DNA of 64,000 bases from Metallococcus carri. GTDB lineage: Bacteria; Actinomycetota; Actinomycetes; Actinomycetales; Dermatophilaceae. The notes beneath the pieces are model-generated. The model searched no databases, was not told the DNA's origin, and saw nothing but the letters and a program-made list of their open reading frames with translations. The translations under genes and the position numbers were made by a program. The DNA lies in the NCBI RefSeq assembly GCF_011440275.1, contig NZ_JAAOIV010000005.1, positions 124,001 to 188,000 on the forward strand. Direction: 5' to 3'. Shown here in pieces: positions 50,423 to 60,914 of this stretch (position 1 is the first letter of the stretch; each line of letters begins with the position of its first letter).

Positions 50423-52135
50423 GTGACTCCGGCCGACGACCCCACCACCCTGCCGGCCGCGTTGCACCAGTTGCGAGCGGCGGTCGAGGCGACCCGACTG
50501 CCCCTGGACACCCCCGACGCACCGACGGCCCGCTCGGCGCGCACCGAGTTGTTGAACCAGCTCGACGACTACATCATCCCGCGCGCCTCTTCGCTCGACG
50601 CTCCGTTGCTCGCCGTGGTCGGCGGATCCACCGGCGCCGGCAAGTCGACCCTGGTCAACTCGGTGGTCGGCGAGATCGTCACCAAGCCGGGCGTGCTGCG
50701 GCCCACGACCCGCGCGTCGACGCTGATCCACAACCCGCGCGACGAGCGCTGGTTCACCGGGGACCGGGTGCTGCCAGGGCTCGCCCGGTTGAGCGGCGCT
50801 GACCAGGGCGAACAGGACCCGGCGACCTTGCGCCTCGTCTCCTCCGACAACCTGCCGCTCGGCCTCGCGCTGCTCGACGCACCGGACATCGACTCGGTCG
50901 TGTCGGCCAACCGCGACCTCGCGCGCCAGCTGCTGTCGGCGGCGGACCTGTGGATCTTCGTCACCACCGCGACCCGGTATGCCGATGCCGTCCCCTGGGA
51001 TCTGCTGCACCAGGCGGCCCAGCGGGGCACGTCCCTGGCGATCGTGCTGGACCGCGTGCCGCTGGACGCCATGGAGGAAGTGCGCTCCGACCTCGCCGGC
51101 ATGCTCGCCGACCAGGGTCTAGGCCAAAGCCCGGTCTTCGCCGTCGCCGAGTCCAAACTGTCCGCCGACGGCATGCTCCCGCTGTCGGAGGTGGTGCGCA
51201 TCCGCGGCTGGCTGGGCTCGCTCGCCTCCGACGCGCATGCTCGCCAGATCGTCATCCGGCGCACGCTCGATGGCGCGCTCGCCTCGCTCGACCAGCGCGC
51301 GAACGCTCTGCGCAACGCCTCCAGCGACCAGGTCGCCGCGGTGCGGGCGCTGCGGCAGGCGCCCGAGACGGCATACGCGGGGGCGATCGAGGGTGTGAAG
51401 GAAGGCATGCGCGACGGCACTCTGCTGCGCGGCGAGGTGCTCGCCCGCTGGCAGGAGTTCGTCGGCACCGGTGAACTCCTGCGCCAGCTCGAAGCCGGCG
51501 TGGGCAAGCTGCGCGACAGGGTGGTCGCGTTCGCCCGCGGGCGGGGCAAGCAGGAGCCGGCCGAAAACCTCGGCGAGGCGCTGCACGAGGGTGTGGCAGC
51601 GCTGCTGCTCGCGCACGCCGAGACCGCCGCGATCACCACGGTGCGGCAGTGGCGGGCACTGCCCGGTGGTGCGCCGCTAGCCGACGGGCACAAGGAGCTG
51701 GCCGCGGTGTCCCCGGCCTTCCACGAGCGCGTCGAACGCCTGGTGCGCGACTGGCAGGGCGACGTGCTGCAGATGGTCCGCGACGAGGCGGGGGAGAAGC
51801 GCTCCACCGCTCGCTTCCTCGCCTTTGGGGTCAACGGCATCGCGGTGATGCTGATGATCATCACCTTCTCCGCCACCGCGGGCCTGTCCGGCGCCGAGAT
51901 CGGCATTGCCGGTGGCTCGGCCGTGCTGGCCCAGCGGCTGCTCGAAGCGGTCTTCGGCGACCAGGCGGTCCGCACTCTGTCGATGCGGGCGCGCGCCCGT
52001 CTGCTCGAACGCACCAAGGAGCTGTATGACGCCGAGTCCGGCCGGTTCGGGACAGTGCTCGACACGGTGACCGAGGGTGCGACTGATCGCGACCTGCTCG
52101 GCCCCGCACTGCAGGGGGTGAACGCGGCCCGATGA
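50423..52135 (+). CDS. Dynamin-like GTPase with C-terminal membrane helices (first of pair)
   Basis: This 570-residue protein from GTG 50423 has G1 GGSTGAGKSTLVNS (about 66-79), switch/G3 ALLDAPDIDSV (about 154) and a G4-like LDRVP. A helical middle and a hydrophobic pair (FLAFGVNGIAVMLMIITFSA and a following segment) follow. Such paired actinobacterial GTPases are thought to act at the membrane in the manner of dynamin-like proteins; their substrate process is unknown. It is the first chromosomal gene beyond the tRNA. Its stop overlaps the next start by ATGA. Confidence 0.85.
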   Translation: MTPADDPTTLPAALHQLRAAVEATRLPLDTPDAPTARSARTELLNQLDDYIIPRASSLDAPLLAVVGGSTGAGKSTLVNSVVGEIVTKPGVLRPTTRASTLIHNPRDERWFTGDRVLPGLARLSGADQGEQDPATLRLVSSDNLPLGLALLDAPDIDSVVSANRDLARQLLSAADLWIFVTTATRYADAVPWDLLHQAAQRGTSLAIVLDRVPLDAMEEVRSDLAGMLADQGLGQSPVFAVAESKLSADGMLPLSEVVRIRGWLGSLASDAHARQIVIRRTLDGALASLDQRANALRNASSDQVAAVRALRQAPETAYAGAIEGVKEGMRDGTLLRGEVLARWQEFVGTGELLRQLEAGVGKLRDRVVAFARGRGKQEPAENLGEALHEGVAALLLAHAETAAITTVRQWRALPGGAPLADGHKELAAVSPAFHERVERLVRDWQGDVLQMVRDEAGEKRSTARFLAFGVNGIAVMLMIITFSATAGLSGAEIGIAGGSAVLAQRLLEAVFGDQAVRTLSMRARARLLERTKELYDAESGRFGTVLDTVTEGATDRDLLGPALQGVNAAR

Positions 52136-53775
52136 GGTTGTGGACCAAGGACGCCAATGCGCCGGTCTCCCGCGAGGAGCTCACCCGGCGGGTCGACGCG
52201 ATCGACGAAGCCCTGCGCGCCGGTGGCGACCGGCTGCCCGCCGACCAGGTCGAGCGGTTGCGCGCCATCCGGCAACGGCTGGGGGAGCGCACCGGCATCG
52301 CCGGCTCGCGCACCGTCGTCGCGCTCGCCGGAGCGACCGGCAGCGGCAAGTCGAGTTTGTTCAATGCCCTTGCGGGAGAACCGGTTTCGCGGATCGGAGC
52401 ACGCCGCCCCACCACCTCGGTGACCGCTGCGGCGCTCTGGGGTGACGAGCCGTCCGCCGAACTCATGGACTGGCTCGGTGTCGGCGCACGTCACCAGGTG
52501 CCCCCCACTGCGCCGTATGCCGACCGCCTCGCCGGCCTTGTCCTGCTCGACCTGCCGGACTTCGACTCCAGGGTGGCGGCCCACCGTGCCGAGGCCGACC
52601 GCATCCTCGAACTCGCTGACGTCTTCATCTGGGTCACCGACCCGCAGAAATATGCCGACGCCGTGCTGCACGACGAATACATCAAGCGCATGGCGGGGCA
52701 CGACGCGGTGACGCTGGTCGTGCTCAACCAGATCGACCGGCTGTCCCGCGAGGCCGTGCGCGCGTGTGTCGAGGACCTCGAACGGCTGCTCGCCCGGGAC
52801 GGCCTGGGCAAGGCCAAGGTCGTCACCACCTCCGCGGTGCAGGGCACCGGGCTCGATGCGCTGGTGCGCGAGATCTCCTCGGTCGTCGAGCGGCGCAACG
52901 CCGCCGAGCAGCGGCTGCTCGCCGACCTGCGGCAGCAGGCCGGTGCGCTGCGCCAGCACGTGGGCGACAACGAGGCTGGCTTCGGCAAGGGCGCGACGAA
53001 CGAACTCAACGACGCCCTCTGCCGCGCGGCGGCCGTGCCGCTGGTGGTCGATGCGGTCAAGCGCGACTACCGGATGGCGGCCGCCGGCAAGGGTGGCTGG
53101 CCGTTCACCCGCTGGGTCGGCCGGCTGCGGCCACGCCCGCTGAACCGGCTCGGGCTGGATCGCGTGGCCGGCTCGATGAGCCGCAGCGACCTGAAGATGG
53201 CGCTCGGCCGCTCATCCCTGCCGCCGGCGAGCCCGGCCGCGAAGGCCTCGGTCGACCTGGCCACCCACCGGCTCGGCGAGCGGGTCTCGGACGGCTTGCC
53301 CGGGCCGTGGGCGGAAGCGGTGCAGGATGCCGCGACGCCCGGGGACGAAAACCTGCGGGACGCGCTCGACAAGGCCGTCCTCGGCACCGAGTTGCGCGAC
53401 AAGACCCCGGCCTGGTGGAGCGTCGTCGGTGCCCTGCAGTGGCTCTTCGCGATCGTGGCCATCGCCGGCCTGGTGTGGCTGCTCGTGCTCGTCGGCTTCA
53501 ACATGGCCCAGATCCACGTCGGCGTGCCCAACCTGTGGGGCTGGGCGCCGGTGCCGGTGGTCATGCTCGTCGCCGGCGTGCTGCTCGGGCTGTTGCTTGC
53601 GCTCGTATCGCGCTGGCTGGCAGCCCGCGGCGCCGACCGTCGTGGCCGCAAGGTCGAGCGCCGGTTGCGCGAGGCGGTGGCCGAGGTCGCCCAGGCCCAA
53701 GTGGTCGAGCCGGTGCAGCAGGTGCTCGACGACCACCGCGTGGCGCGCGAACGCCTCGACGAAGCCACCCGCTGA
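52132..53775 (+). CDS. Dynamin-like/Era-like GTPase with membrane helices (second of pair)
   Basis: This 547-residue protein has G1 GATGSGKSSLFNAL (about 66-79), a switch segment with Thr-Thr (RRPTTSVTA), G3 LLDLPDFDS and G4 NQID (about 203). Two transmembrane helices lie near the C-terminus (about 440-462 and 475-500), followed by a charged helix. It is co-translated with the preceding GTPase and probably forms a heteromeric membrane-remodelling or stress-related complex with it. The imperfect 56-bp repeat begins at its stop codon. Confidence 0.87.
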   Translation: MRLWTKDANAPVSREELTRRVDAIDEALRAGGDRLPADQVERLRAIRQRLGERTGIAGSRTVVALAGATGSGKSSLFNALAGEPVSRIGARRPTTSVTAAALWGDEPSAELMDWLGVGARHQVPPTAPYADRLAGLVLLDLPDFDSRVAAHRAEADRILELADVFIWVTDPQKYADAVLHDEYIKRMAGHDAVTLVVLNQIDRLSREAVRACVEDLERLLARDGLGKAKVVTTSAVQGTGLDALVREISSVVERRNAAEQRLLADLRQQAGALRQHVGDNEAGFGKGATNELNDALCRAAAVPLVVDAVKRDYRMAAAGKGGWPFTRWVGRLRPRPLNRLGLDRVAGSMSRSDLKMALGRSSLPPASPAAKASVDLATHRLGERVSDGLPGPWAEAVQDAATPGDENLRDALDKAVLGTELRDKTPAWWSVVGALQWLFAIVAIAGLVWLLVLVGFNMAQIHVGVPNLWGWAPVPVVMLVAGVLLGLLLALVSRWLAARGADRRGRKVERRLREAVAEVAQAQVVEPVQQVLDDHRVARERLDEATR

Positions 53776-53871
53776 CCCTCCTACACCCGTAGTAGAGGAA
53801 TCTGGCGGCTATAGCGACCACCGCTCGCTGACCCCTCCTGCACCCGTAGTAGAGGATTTCGGTTGCTATAG
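53771..53871. repeat. Two imperfect 44-45-bp direct repeats, 56-bp period
   Basis: Units 53771-53814 and 53827-53871 share GCTGACCC, CACCCGTAGTAGAGGA and GCTATAG with a few substitutions. The first unit includes the GTPase stop codon. The remainder of 53872-54044 contains the ssb promoter region. No known repeat family is recognised. Confidence 0.7.
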
Positions 53872-54044
53872 GACTGCCTCCGCGGTGCCTCGGCCGGCCG
53901 GCGAGCTTGTCCACAGGCGGTCCGATCGGCTAACTCGGGTTGTCCACATCCAGCCCCGGTCCCTCTGTCCTGCCGTGTGCCGAGCGGCGCACGCTGGCAG
54001 CCCAGCCGCGAGTGCCGCGGCCCGGAGCACAAGGAGAAGGACAG

Positions 54045-54593
54045 ATGAAGCACGAGGCGACCATCACCATCGTCGGCAATGTCGTTGCCGAACCGGAGAG
54101 CCGCACGACCCGCAACGGCGACCCGCTGGTCAACTTCCGCGTGGCCGTCAACCCGCGCTATAAGGACAATCGCACCGGGGAGTGGAAGGACGGCACGACC
54201 GAGTACTACCGCGTCACCGCCTTCCGGCGGCTCGCCACCAATATCGACCGCAGCGTGCGCAAGGGCGAGCAGGTCATGGTGGTCGGCAGGGTCGAGACCA
54301 ACACCTGGACCGGCAACGACGGTGGTCAGCACTCCAGCATGCAGATTGTGGCGTCCTATGTCGGCCACGACCTGATGATGGGCACCAGCAAGTTCACCAA
54401 GGAGAAGGCGCAGCAGGCCTCCGGTCCGATGCTGGAGACGGTGCCGGCTGGGTCGCAATCCGGTTCGGACGACGATCGTGACGCGCCCCGGGACGACCGC
54501 TTCGACGGTGTCGACACCCCGCCCAACCATGACCCCTGGGCGCGGCCCGCCGGTGCGGGTGACAGCGGGGAGCTCGAGCAGCGCGCCGGCTGA
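54045..54593 (+). CDS. ssb: Chromosomal single-stranded-DNA-binding protein (SSB-type)
   Basis: This 182-residue protein has an OB-fold over about residues 1-110 (TITIVGNVVAEPESRTTRNGDPLVNFRVAVN; EYYRVTAFRRLATNIDRSVRKGEQVMVVGRVE; QIVASYVGHDLMMGT) and an acidic, low-complexity tail. The acidic tail does not end in the canonical DDDIPF tip, so this may be the secondary actinobacterial SSB rather than the replicative one. ATG 54045 follows AAGGAGAAGG. Confidence 0.85.
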   Translation: MKHEATITIVGNVVAEPESRTTRNGDPLVNFRVAVNPRYKDNRTGEWKDGTTEYYRVTAFRRLATNIDRSVRKGEQVMVVGRVETNTWTGNDGGQHSSMQIVASYVGHDLMMGTSKFTKEKAQQASGPMLETVPAGSQSGSDDDRDAPRDDRFDGVDTPPNHDPWARPAGAGDSGELEQRAG

Positions 54594-54673
54594 GGTGAGC
54601 GGGCCGGCATACGGTCCCTCGATGCGGTCCCTCGATTCGGAGGGGGAGGCCTGCCCCAGATAGCCTGCACGCC

Positions 54674-56356
<1,683 letters not shown>

Positions 56357-56574
56357 CCTCGGTGACCCGCGAGGTCGGTGCCACCGACATCACACCCAGC
56401 GGCGGCACGATCGCGCTGATCGGCCGTCGCGGCGAGGGCTGGATCCCGATCGCTCCTGCGGGTGCTCGCGAGGACTGGCTGCACACCGCGCCGCGCGAGA
56501 TTTTTGGGACAACCGCCCTGGGTGACCTGGCGCCGGTGACCGGCGCGCCGCCATACGCTCAGCCCGGTGAACCG

Positions 56575-57219
56575 ATGGCGCTGCATTTCGGCCGCTCGGT
56601 CGACATGAGCCGGGTCGTTCGCGAGGACGAGCGCGGGTTGGTGCTGTGGGTGCCGAGCGGAGCGGGTCGGCTGGTCCCGACCACGCCCGCGGGTGGCGGA
56701 GCACGGTCGGTGCCGCTGGACCAGCGGTTCCGCTCGGCATGGGTCATGCGCGAGTCGGTATGGCGTGGCCCGGGCGTGCTGCGCGTCATCCCGGCCGGTG
56801 CACCGTGGTCGGTGTGGTGGTTCTGGAACGACGCCGGCGAGTTCGAGGGTTGGTATGTGAATCTCGAACTGCCACACCGGCGTTCGACGGAACCGGGGGA
56901 AGCGACCACGCGCACGCACACGCGCGATCTGGTCCTCGACCTGTGGCTCGCACCGGATGACAGCGGCACCGTGGAGGTGTGGCTGAAGGACGCCGACGAG
57001 CTGGAGCAGACGGTCCCGGCGGGCCGCTACACCGAGGCGGAGGCGGACGGCATCCGGGCGGCGGCCGAGCGGTTCTGCCGCGAGATCGTCGAACCGTGGG
57101 CCTGGCCGCTGTCCGAAGCCTTCGAGCAGTGGCGACCGACGCCGGAGTTCGATGCGCCGCTGCCCCTGCCGGACACCGAACTCATCCGCGAACTGCGCGC
57201 GGCGATCTCGGATCAGTAG
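56575..57219 (+). CDS. DUF402-like protein
   Basis: This protein of about 214 residues from ATG 56575 has RVVREDERGLVLWVPSGAGR, APWSVWWFWNDAGEFEGWYVNLELPHRR and RDLVLDLWLAPDDSGTVEVWLKDADELEQ, the pattern of DUF402 proteins (nucleoside-diphosphate phosphatase-like fold in some members). A GTG at 56362 would add 71 residues of unusual composition and is less likely. It converges with the GNAT gene, overlapping its end by 7 bp. Function unknown. Confidence 0.7.
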   Translation: MALHFGRSVDMSRVVREDERGLVLWVPSGAGRLVPTTPAGGGARSVPLDQRFRSAWVMRESVWRGPGVLRVIPAGAPWSVWWFWNDAGEFEGWYVNLELPHRRSTEPGEATTRTHTRDLVLDLWLAPDDSGTVEVWLKDADELEQTVPAGRYTEAEADGIRAAAERFCREIVEPWAWPLSEAFEQWRPTPEFDAPLPLPDTELIRELRAAISDQ

Positions 57220-57740
57220 AGCGCGTCGAAGGACGAGGGATAGACGACCGGTCCGCGCAGTGACCGATCGGCCGGGTCGTAGGCGCTGAGCAGCCGCACC
57301 TGCGCCGCCTCCGCGGGAGCCCAGTCGGGCAGCCGGAGCTGCAGCCCGTGATCGAGTGCCGGGACGAATCCACGCGCGCCGTAGTAGACCGGGCTGCCCT
57401 CAAGCACCACGAAGGGTTCACCGTCCTTGTCGGCCAGGGCGATGGCTGCCTCGATCAGCGCCGTGCCGATGCCCTGGCCCTGCCGATCGGGCCGGACGGC
57501 GAGCGGCGACAGCATCAGCACCGGTCGGTTCCCGGCCTCGCTGCGCACGACGCAACCATCGAGCATCACATGCCCGACGAGGTCACCGCGGTCATCGGCG
57601 ACCAGGCTGTACTCCGGCCGGTATTCGGGTGTCGCCCTGATCCGGTCGACCAGGTCTGCCTCGACCTGCGAGCCGAAGGCGGCCGCCACCAGCACCCGGA
57701 TCTCGTCGAAGTCGGCTGGTTGCTCAGGTCTGACTTGCAT
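57213..57740 (-). CDS. GNAT-family N-acetyltransferase
   Basis: This 175-residue protein has an N-terminal strand-helix (VRPEQPADFDEIRVLVAAAFG) and the acetyl-CoA-binding motif A (LAVRPDRQGQGIGTALIEAAIALA, about residues 82-105). A late segment (FVVLEGSPVYYGARGFVPA) resembles the YhbS-type subfamily. The acceptor is unknown. Its start lies inside the 3' end of the methyltransferase gene (17-bp overlap), so the two are co-transcribed leftward. Confidence 0.85.
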   Translation of the reverse strand: MQVRPEQPADFDEIRVLVAAAFGSQVEADLVDRIRATPEYRPEYSLVADDRGDLVGHVMLDGCVVRSEAGNRPVLMLSPLAVRPDRQGQGIGTALIEAAIALADKDGEPFVVLEGSPVYYGARGFVPALDHGLQLRLPDWAPAEAAQVRLLSAYDPADRSLRGPVVYPSSFDALY

Positions 57741-58509
57741 AGCGAACTCCCTTGAGCCAGAAGCGATTTCGCTCGACCCGGAACGGTCGACCACCGGTCC
57801 GTGCGTGCAGGGCGAGCAGCCGATCGGCATACCGGTCGACCGAGAATTCGGCTGGCGGCGGCCAGGTCGCAAGCTGCAGAAAGGCCACCAGCGCCGCCAC
57901 GTCATCGAACTCGTACCAGCCGACGTCGTCCGCGCCGTCGATGATCTCGAACCCGGCAGCGGCGAGGTCGGTGGAGAACGCCATGAACGACACCTGCGGG
58001 AAGGGCAGTGGGCGCCCGAGGAACTCCAGCAGGTCGGCCGTGTCGCGCCCGCCAACCTGCTGGGTGAGGAAGGTGCCTCCCGGCGCGATCACCCGGGCGA
58101 GTTCACGGGGAGAGAACGACTCGTGCCGGTTGAGCACGAGGTCGAACCGGTCGTCCGGGAAGGGCATCGACACCGCGTCGACGTCGTTGTCGGGTGCCCC
58201 GTATTCAACGACGGGTATGCCGAGGTCACCCAAATGACGTTGTGCCACAGGGAGATTCGGCGGCCACCCCTCAGTGGCGGTGGTGTCGTTGGGCAGGTGG
58301 TCGACGAAGCGAGTGAGGTATTCACCACCGCCGGTGCCCATGTCGAGCACGTGCTGTGCGCTCGCCAGCGCCTCGCGATAGAACGACTCGAGGTCCCAGG
58401 GCTCGCGGCTCTCGCGCATGCGCCCCGCCAGGCTGGAGAAGTCCCAGCCCTCGGGCTGCGCACGCTCTTCGGCGCGCCAGGCGGCCAGCAGTGCGTCGTC
58501 GGAGGTCAT
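57724..58509 (-). CDS. SAM-dependent class I methyltransferase
   Basis: This 261-residue protein has the SAM-binding motif VLDMGTGGGEYLTRF (about residues 53-67), motif II-like FDLVLNRHESFSPRELARVIAPGGTFLTQQVGG and a C-terminal segment WYEFDDVAALVAFLQLATWP. This matches the group often compared with rRNA methyltransferase RlmA-like or small-molecule enzymes. The substrate is unknown. It lies downstream of a four-copy tandem repeat. Confidence 0.82.
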   Translation of the reverse strand: MTSDDALLAAWRAEERAQPEGWDFSSLAGRMRESREPWDLESFYREALASAQHVLDMGTGGGEYLTRFVDHLPNDTTATEGWPPNLPVAQRHLGDLGIPVVEYGAPDNDVDAVSMPFPDDRFDLVLNRHESFSPRELARVIAPGGTFLTQQVGGRDTADLLEFLGRPLPFPQVSFMAFSTDLAAAGFEIIDGADDVGWYEFDDVAALVAFLQLATWPPPAEFSVDRYADRLLALHARTGGRPFRVERNRFWLKGVRYASQT

Positions 58510-58554
58510 GACTCCTCCCTACCCGCTACCGACCATCGGCCGCGACCCAATTTG

Positions 58555-58749
58555 CGGCGCGTCGCGGTCACCTGGTGACGCTTACGCGCCGGGTGGGGCG
58601 TGTTGTTCGGCGCGTCGCAGTCACCAGGTGACGCTTACGCGCCGGGTGGGTTGTGTTGTTCGGCGCGTCGCGGTCACCTGGTGACGCTTACGCGCCGGGT
58701 GGGGCGTGTTGTTCGGCGCGTCGCAGTCACCGGGCGACGCTTACGCGCC
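58555..58749. repeat. Tandem array of 53-bp palindrome-containing repeats (3.7 copies)
   Basis: Units start at 58555, 58608, 58661 and 58714 (the last partial). Each has outer arms GGCGCGT/ACGCGCC and an inner palindrome GTCACC-T/A/G-GGTGAC. The copies differ mainly inside the palindrome, where changes mostly keep pairing. The last copy supplies the TAA stop of the following reverse-strand gene. The array could act as terminator or REP-like element between two leftward genes. Confidence 0.88.
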
Positions 58750-59391
58750 GAGGGAGGCGAGGGCCTGAGCGACCGGGGTGTCACCGTCGTTGAACGGCAG
58801 GTCCTTGCCGACGGTGGCCGGCGCATCGACCACCGCGGCGATCACCTGAGCCACGGCCTCACGAGAGACCGACCCCTTGTCCGCCGGGTCGAGGTCGATG
58901 CCGCGGGCGGGCTCAAGAGTCAGCCGACTCGGCATCAGGATCGTCCAGTCCAGATCGGTGGACCGCAGGTGCGTGTCCGCGGCAGCCTTGGCGTCGGCAT
59001 ACGCGAAGAACGAATCCCCTTCGGGCACACCGTGATCCGGCCCTGCGCCGAAATAGGACACCATGATGTACCGCCGCACACCGGCCGCCACCGCGGCATC
59101 CATCGAGCGGATCGCGGCGTCGCGGTCGACGGCATACGTGCGCTCGGGCGAGCCGCCTCCCGCGCCGGCAGACCAGACGACGATGTCGAAGCCGCGCAAC
59201 AACTCGGTCAGCCCGTCGACCCCGAGCGTCTCGATGTCGGCCACCTGCGGCGTGGCCGACGCAGCGCGCACGTCGGCTGCGTGGTCGGGATTGCGGACGA
59301 ACGCGGTCACCTGGTGACCGGCATCGGCGAGCAACGGTTCGGCGAGCAGGGCCACCTTGCCGTGACCACCGATGAGTGCGATACGTGCCAT
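58741..59391 (-). CDS. NAD(P)H-binding atypical short-chain dehydrogenase
   Basis: This 216-residue protein has the N-terminal Rossmann motif IALIGGHGKVALLAEPLL and later VVWSAGAGGGSPERTYAVDRDAAIRSMDAAVAAGVRRYIMVSYFG, typical of NmrA/YwnB-like atypical SDRs that bind NAD(P) but may not be enzymes. The C-terminus PFNDGDTPVAQALASLGA ends at a TAA that belongs to the tandem repeat. Role unknown, possibly redox sensing. Confidence 0.85.
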   Translation of the reverse strand: MARIALIGGHGKVALLAEPLLADAGHQVTAFVRNPDHAADVRAASATPQVADIETLGVDGLTELLRGFDIVVWSAGAGGGSPERTYAVDRDAAIRSMDAAVAAGVRRYIMVSYFGAGPDHGVPEGDSFFAYADAKAAADTHLRSTDLDWTILMPSRLTLEPARGIDLDPADKGSVSREAVAQVIAAVVDAPATVGKDLPFNDGDTPVAQALASLGA

Positions 59392-59449
59392 GAGGGGAGT
59401 CCTCCTGCAGTTCTCCAGAGTGCTCGCGGCAACCGCCGCGACCAGGCGG

Positions 59450-60412
59450 CTATTCCGGTTGCTTGACCCGCACCATCCCCTCCTGCGCCACCGAGGCGAC
59501 GAGGGTGCCGTCGAGGCCGAAGATCTTGCCGAGCCCGAGCCCGCGACCGCCGGAGGCCGACGGCGATTCCTGTTGGTAGAGAACCCAATTGTCGATGCGC
59601 ACCGGTCGGTGGAACCACATCGCGTGGTCCAGGCTCGCGACCCGCAACCGGCGGTCGGCCCACGCCATACCGTGCCGGCGCAGCACCGATTCGAGCAGCG
59701 TGTAATCCGAGGCGTAGGCGAGGATCGCGGTGTGCAGCAGCGGGTCGTCCGGCAGCGGACCGGCGCAGCGCATCCAGACGTTCTGATGGGCGTTGTGCTG
59801 CCGCCCCGGCTGGTAGTAGAGCGCCCCCTCCACGGTGCGCACGTCGATCGCCCGCGAGCGCCAATGGTCGGCCGCCGGGTGGTCGATGCCCTTCAGCTCC
59901 TCGGCCGTGGTGCGCACCCGGTCCGGGTCGGGGGTCGACGGCATCTGCGCCTGGTGGTCCAGCCCGTCGGCCGGCTCCTGGAAGGACAGCGTCGCCGACA
60001 AGATGGTGCGGCCCTTCTGCATCGCGAAGACGCGCCGCACCGAGAAGGAGTTGCCATCGCGCAGGTTCTCGACCGCGAACCGGATCGGCTCCAGCGAGTC
60101 GCCCGGGCGGATGAAGTAGGCGTGCAGCGAGTGCGGCCGCCGCGCCTGCAGCCCGTCGACCGCCTGCACCGACCGGCCGGCCGCGATCAGCGACTGGGCC
60201 AGCACCTGTCCGCCGAAGACCCGCTTGTGCGGGGTGATCTGGCTGCGGCCGACGAACAGCTCCAGCTCGCGCGACGGCACGTCGTCCTCGTCGAGGTCGG
60301 CCGGGCTCGGGTCGGGGCCGAACGGCGTGGTGCCCGCGGGCTCCAGGTCGAGCACCTCCAGCAGGGTGCGCACCGGGTCGACGTCTTCGCTGTTCGCGGG
60401 CTCGCTGGTCAC
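59450..60412 (-). CDS. tesB: Acyl-CoA thioesterase II
   Basis: This 320-residue protein of double-hotdog type has ITPHKRVFGGQVLAQSLIAAGRSV, LHAYFIRPGDSLEPIRFAVENLRDGNSFSVRRVFAMQKG, DYTLLESVLRRHGM and RVASLDHAMWFHRPVRIDNWVLYQQESPSASGGRGLGLGKIF. The catalytic Asp-Thr/Ser-Gln set is consistent with TesB. It hydrolyses medium- and long-chain acyl-CoA in the cytosol. GTG 60412 is preferred over upstream starts that run into the divergent gene's promoter. Confidence 0.92.
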   Translation of the reverse strand: MTSEPANSEDVDPVRTLLEVLDLEPAGTTPFGPDPSPADLDEDDVPSRELELFVGRSQITPHKRVFGGQVLAQSLIAAGRSVQAVDGLQARRPHSLHAYFIRPGDSLEPIRFAVENLRDGNSFSVRRVFAMQKGRTILSATLSFQEPADGLDHQAQMPSTPDPDRVRTTAEELKGIDHPAADHWRSRAIDVRTVEGALYYQPGRQHNAHQNVWMRCAGPLPDDPLLHTAILAYASDYTLLESVLRRHGMAWADRRLRVASLDHAMWFHRPVRIDNWVLYQQESPSASGGRGLGLGKIFGLDGTLVASVAQEGMVRVKQPE

Positions 60413-60461
60413 CCGGCAGACTCTAGCGAGGCACGCGCGGGGGGATTGCCATGATGTCCGT

Positions 60462-60914
60462 ATGCCGATTCGCCCGTATGCCGTCCGCGTGCCCCTCCGC
60501 TGGTCCGACATGGATGCGCTGCGCCATGTGAACAATGTCCAGGTCGCGCGCCTGCTGGAGGAAGCGCGCGTGCTCGGTCTGCGCGAGTGGTTCGCCGAGG
60601 AGCAGGCGCACCACCCGCGGCTGCTCGTCGCCCGGTGTGAGATCGATTACCTGCGCCAGTTGCACTACCGGCCTGAGCCGGTGGTGATCCGGATGTGGAC
60701 CTCGCGGATTGCGGGCGCGTCCTTCGACCTCAGCTACGAGATCGTCGAGGAGGACACCGACGACGCACCGGCGATCGTGCGCGCCGAGACGACCCAGGTC
60801 GCCTTCGACATGGACGCCCAGCGTCCGGTGCGCATCCCCACCGAGGCCCGCGAGATCCTCCAGCGGTATGCCGGGGCGCCCGTGGAGATGAAGCGCCGGG
60901 GTGCGCGCGGATGA
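60462..60914 (+). CDS. Hotdog-fold acyl-CoA thioesterase (YbgC/FcbC type)
   Basis: This 150-residue single-hotdog protein has the family start VPLRWSDMDALRHVNNVQVARLLEEARV with the catalytic Asp of WSDMD, and CEIDYLRQLHYRPEPVVIRMWTSRIAGASFDLSYEI. It probably cleaves short or aromatic acyl-CoA. It is divergent from tesB and overlaps the next gene by 4 bp. Confidence 0.88.
   Translation: MPIRPYAVRVPLRWSDMDALRHVNNVQVARLLEEARVLGLREWFAEEQAHHPRLLVARCEIDYLRQLHYRPEPVVIRMWTSRIAGASFDLSYEIVEEDTDDAPAIVRAETTQVAFDMDAQRPVRIPTEAREILQRYAGAPVEMKRRGARG

Noticed and set aside
53940-54044. N-terminal extension of the chromosomal SSB
   Set aside because: The extension is low-complexity, while ATG 54045 follows a strong ribosome-binding site and begins the OB-fold directly.
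58555-58749. CRISPR array
   Set aside because: The units are contiguous 53-bp tandem copies with no unique spacers and no cas genes nearby.
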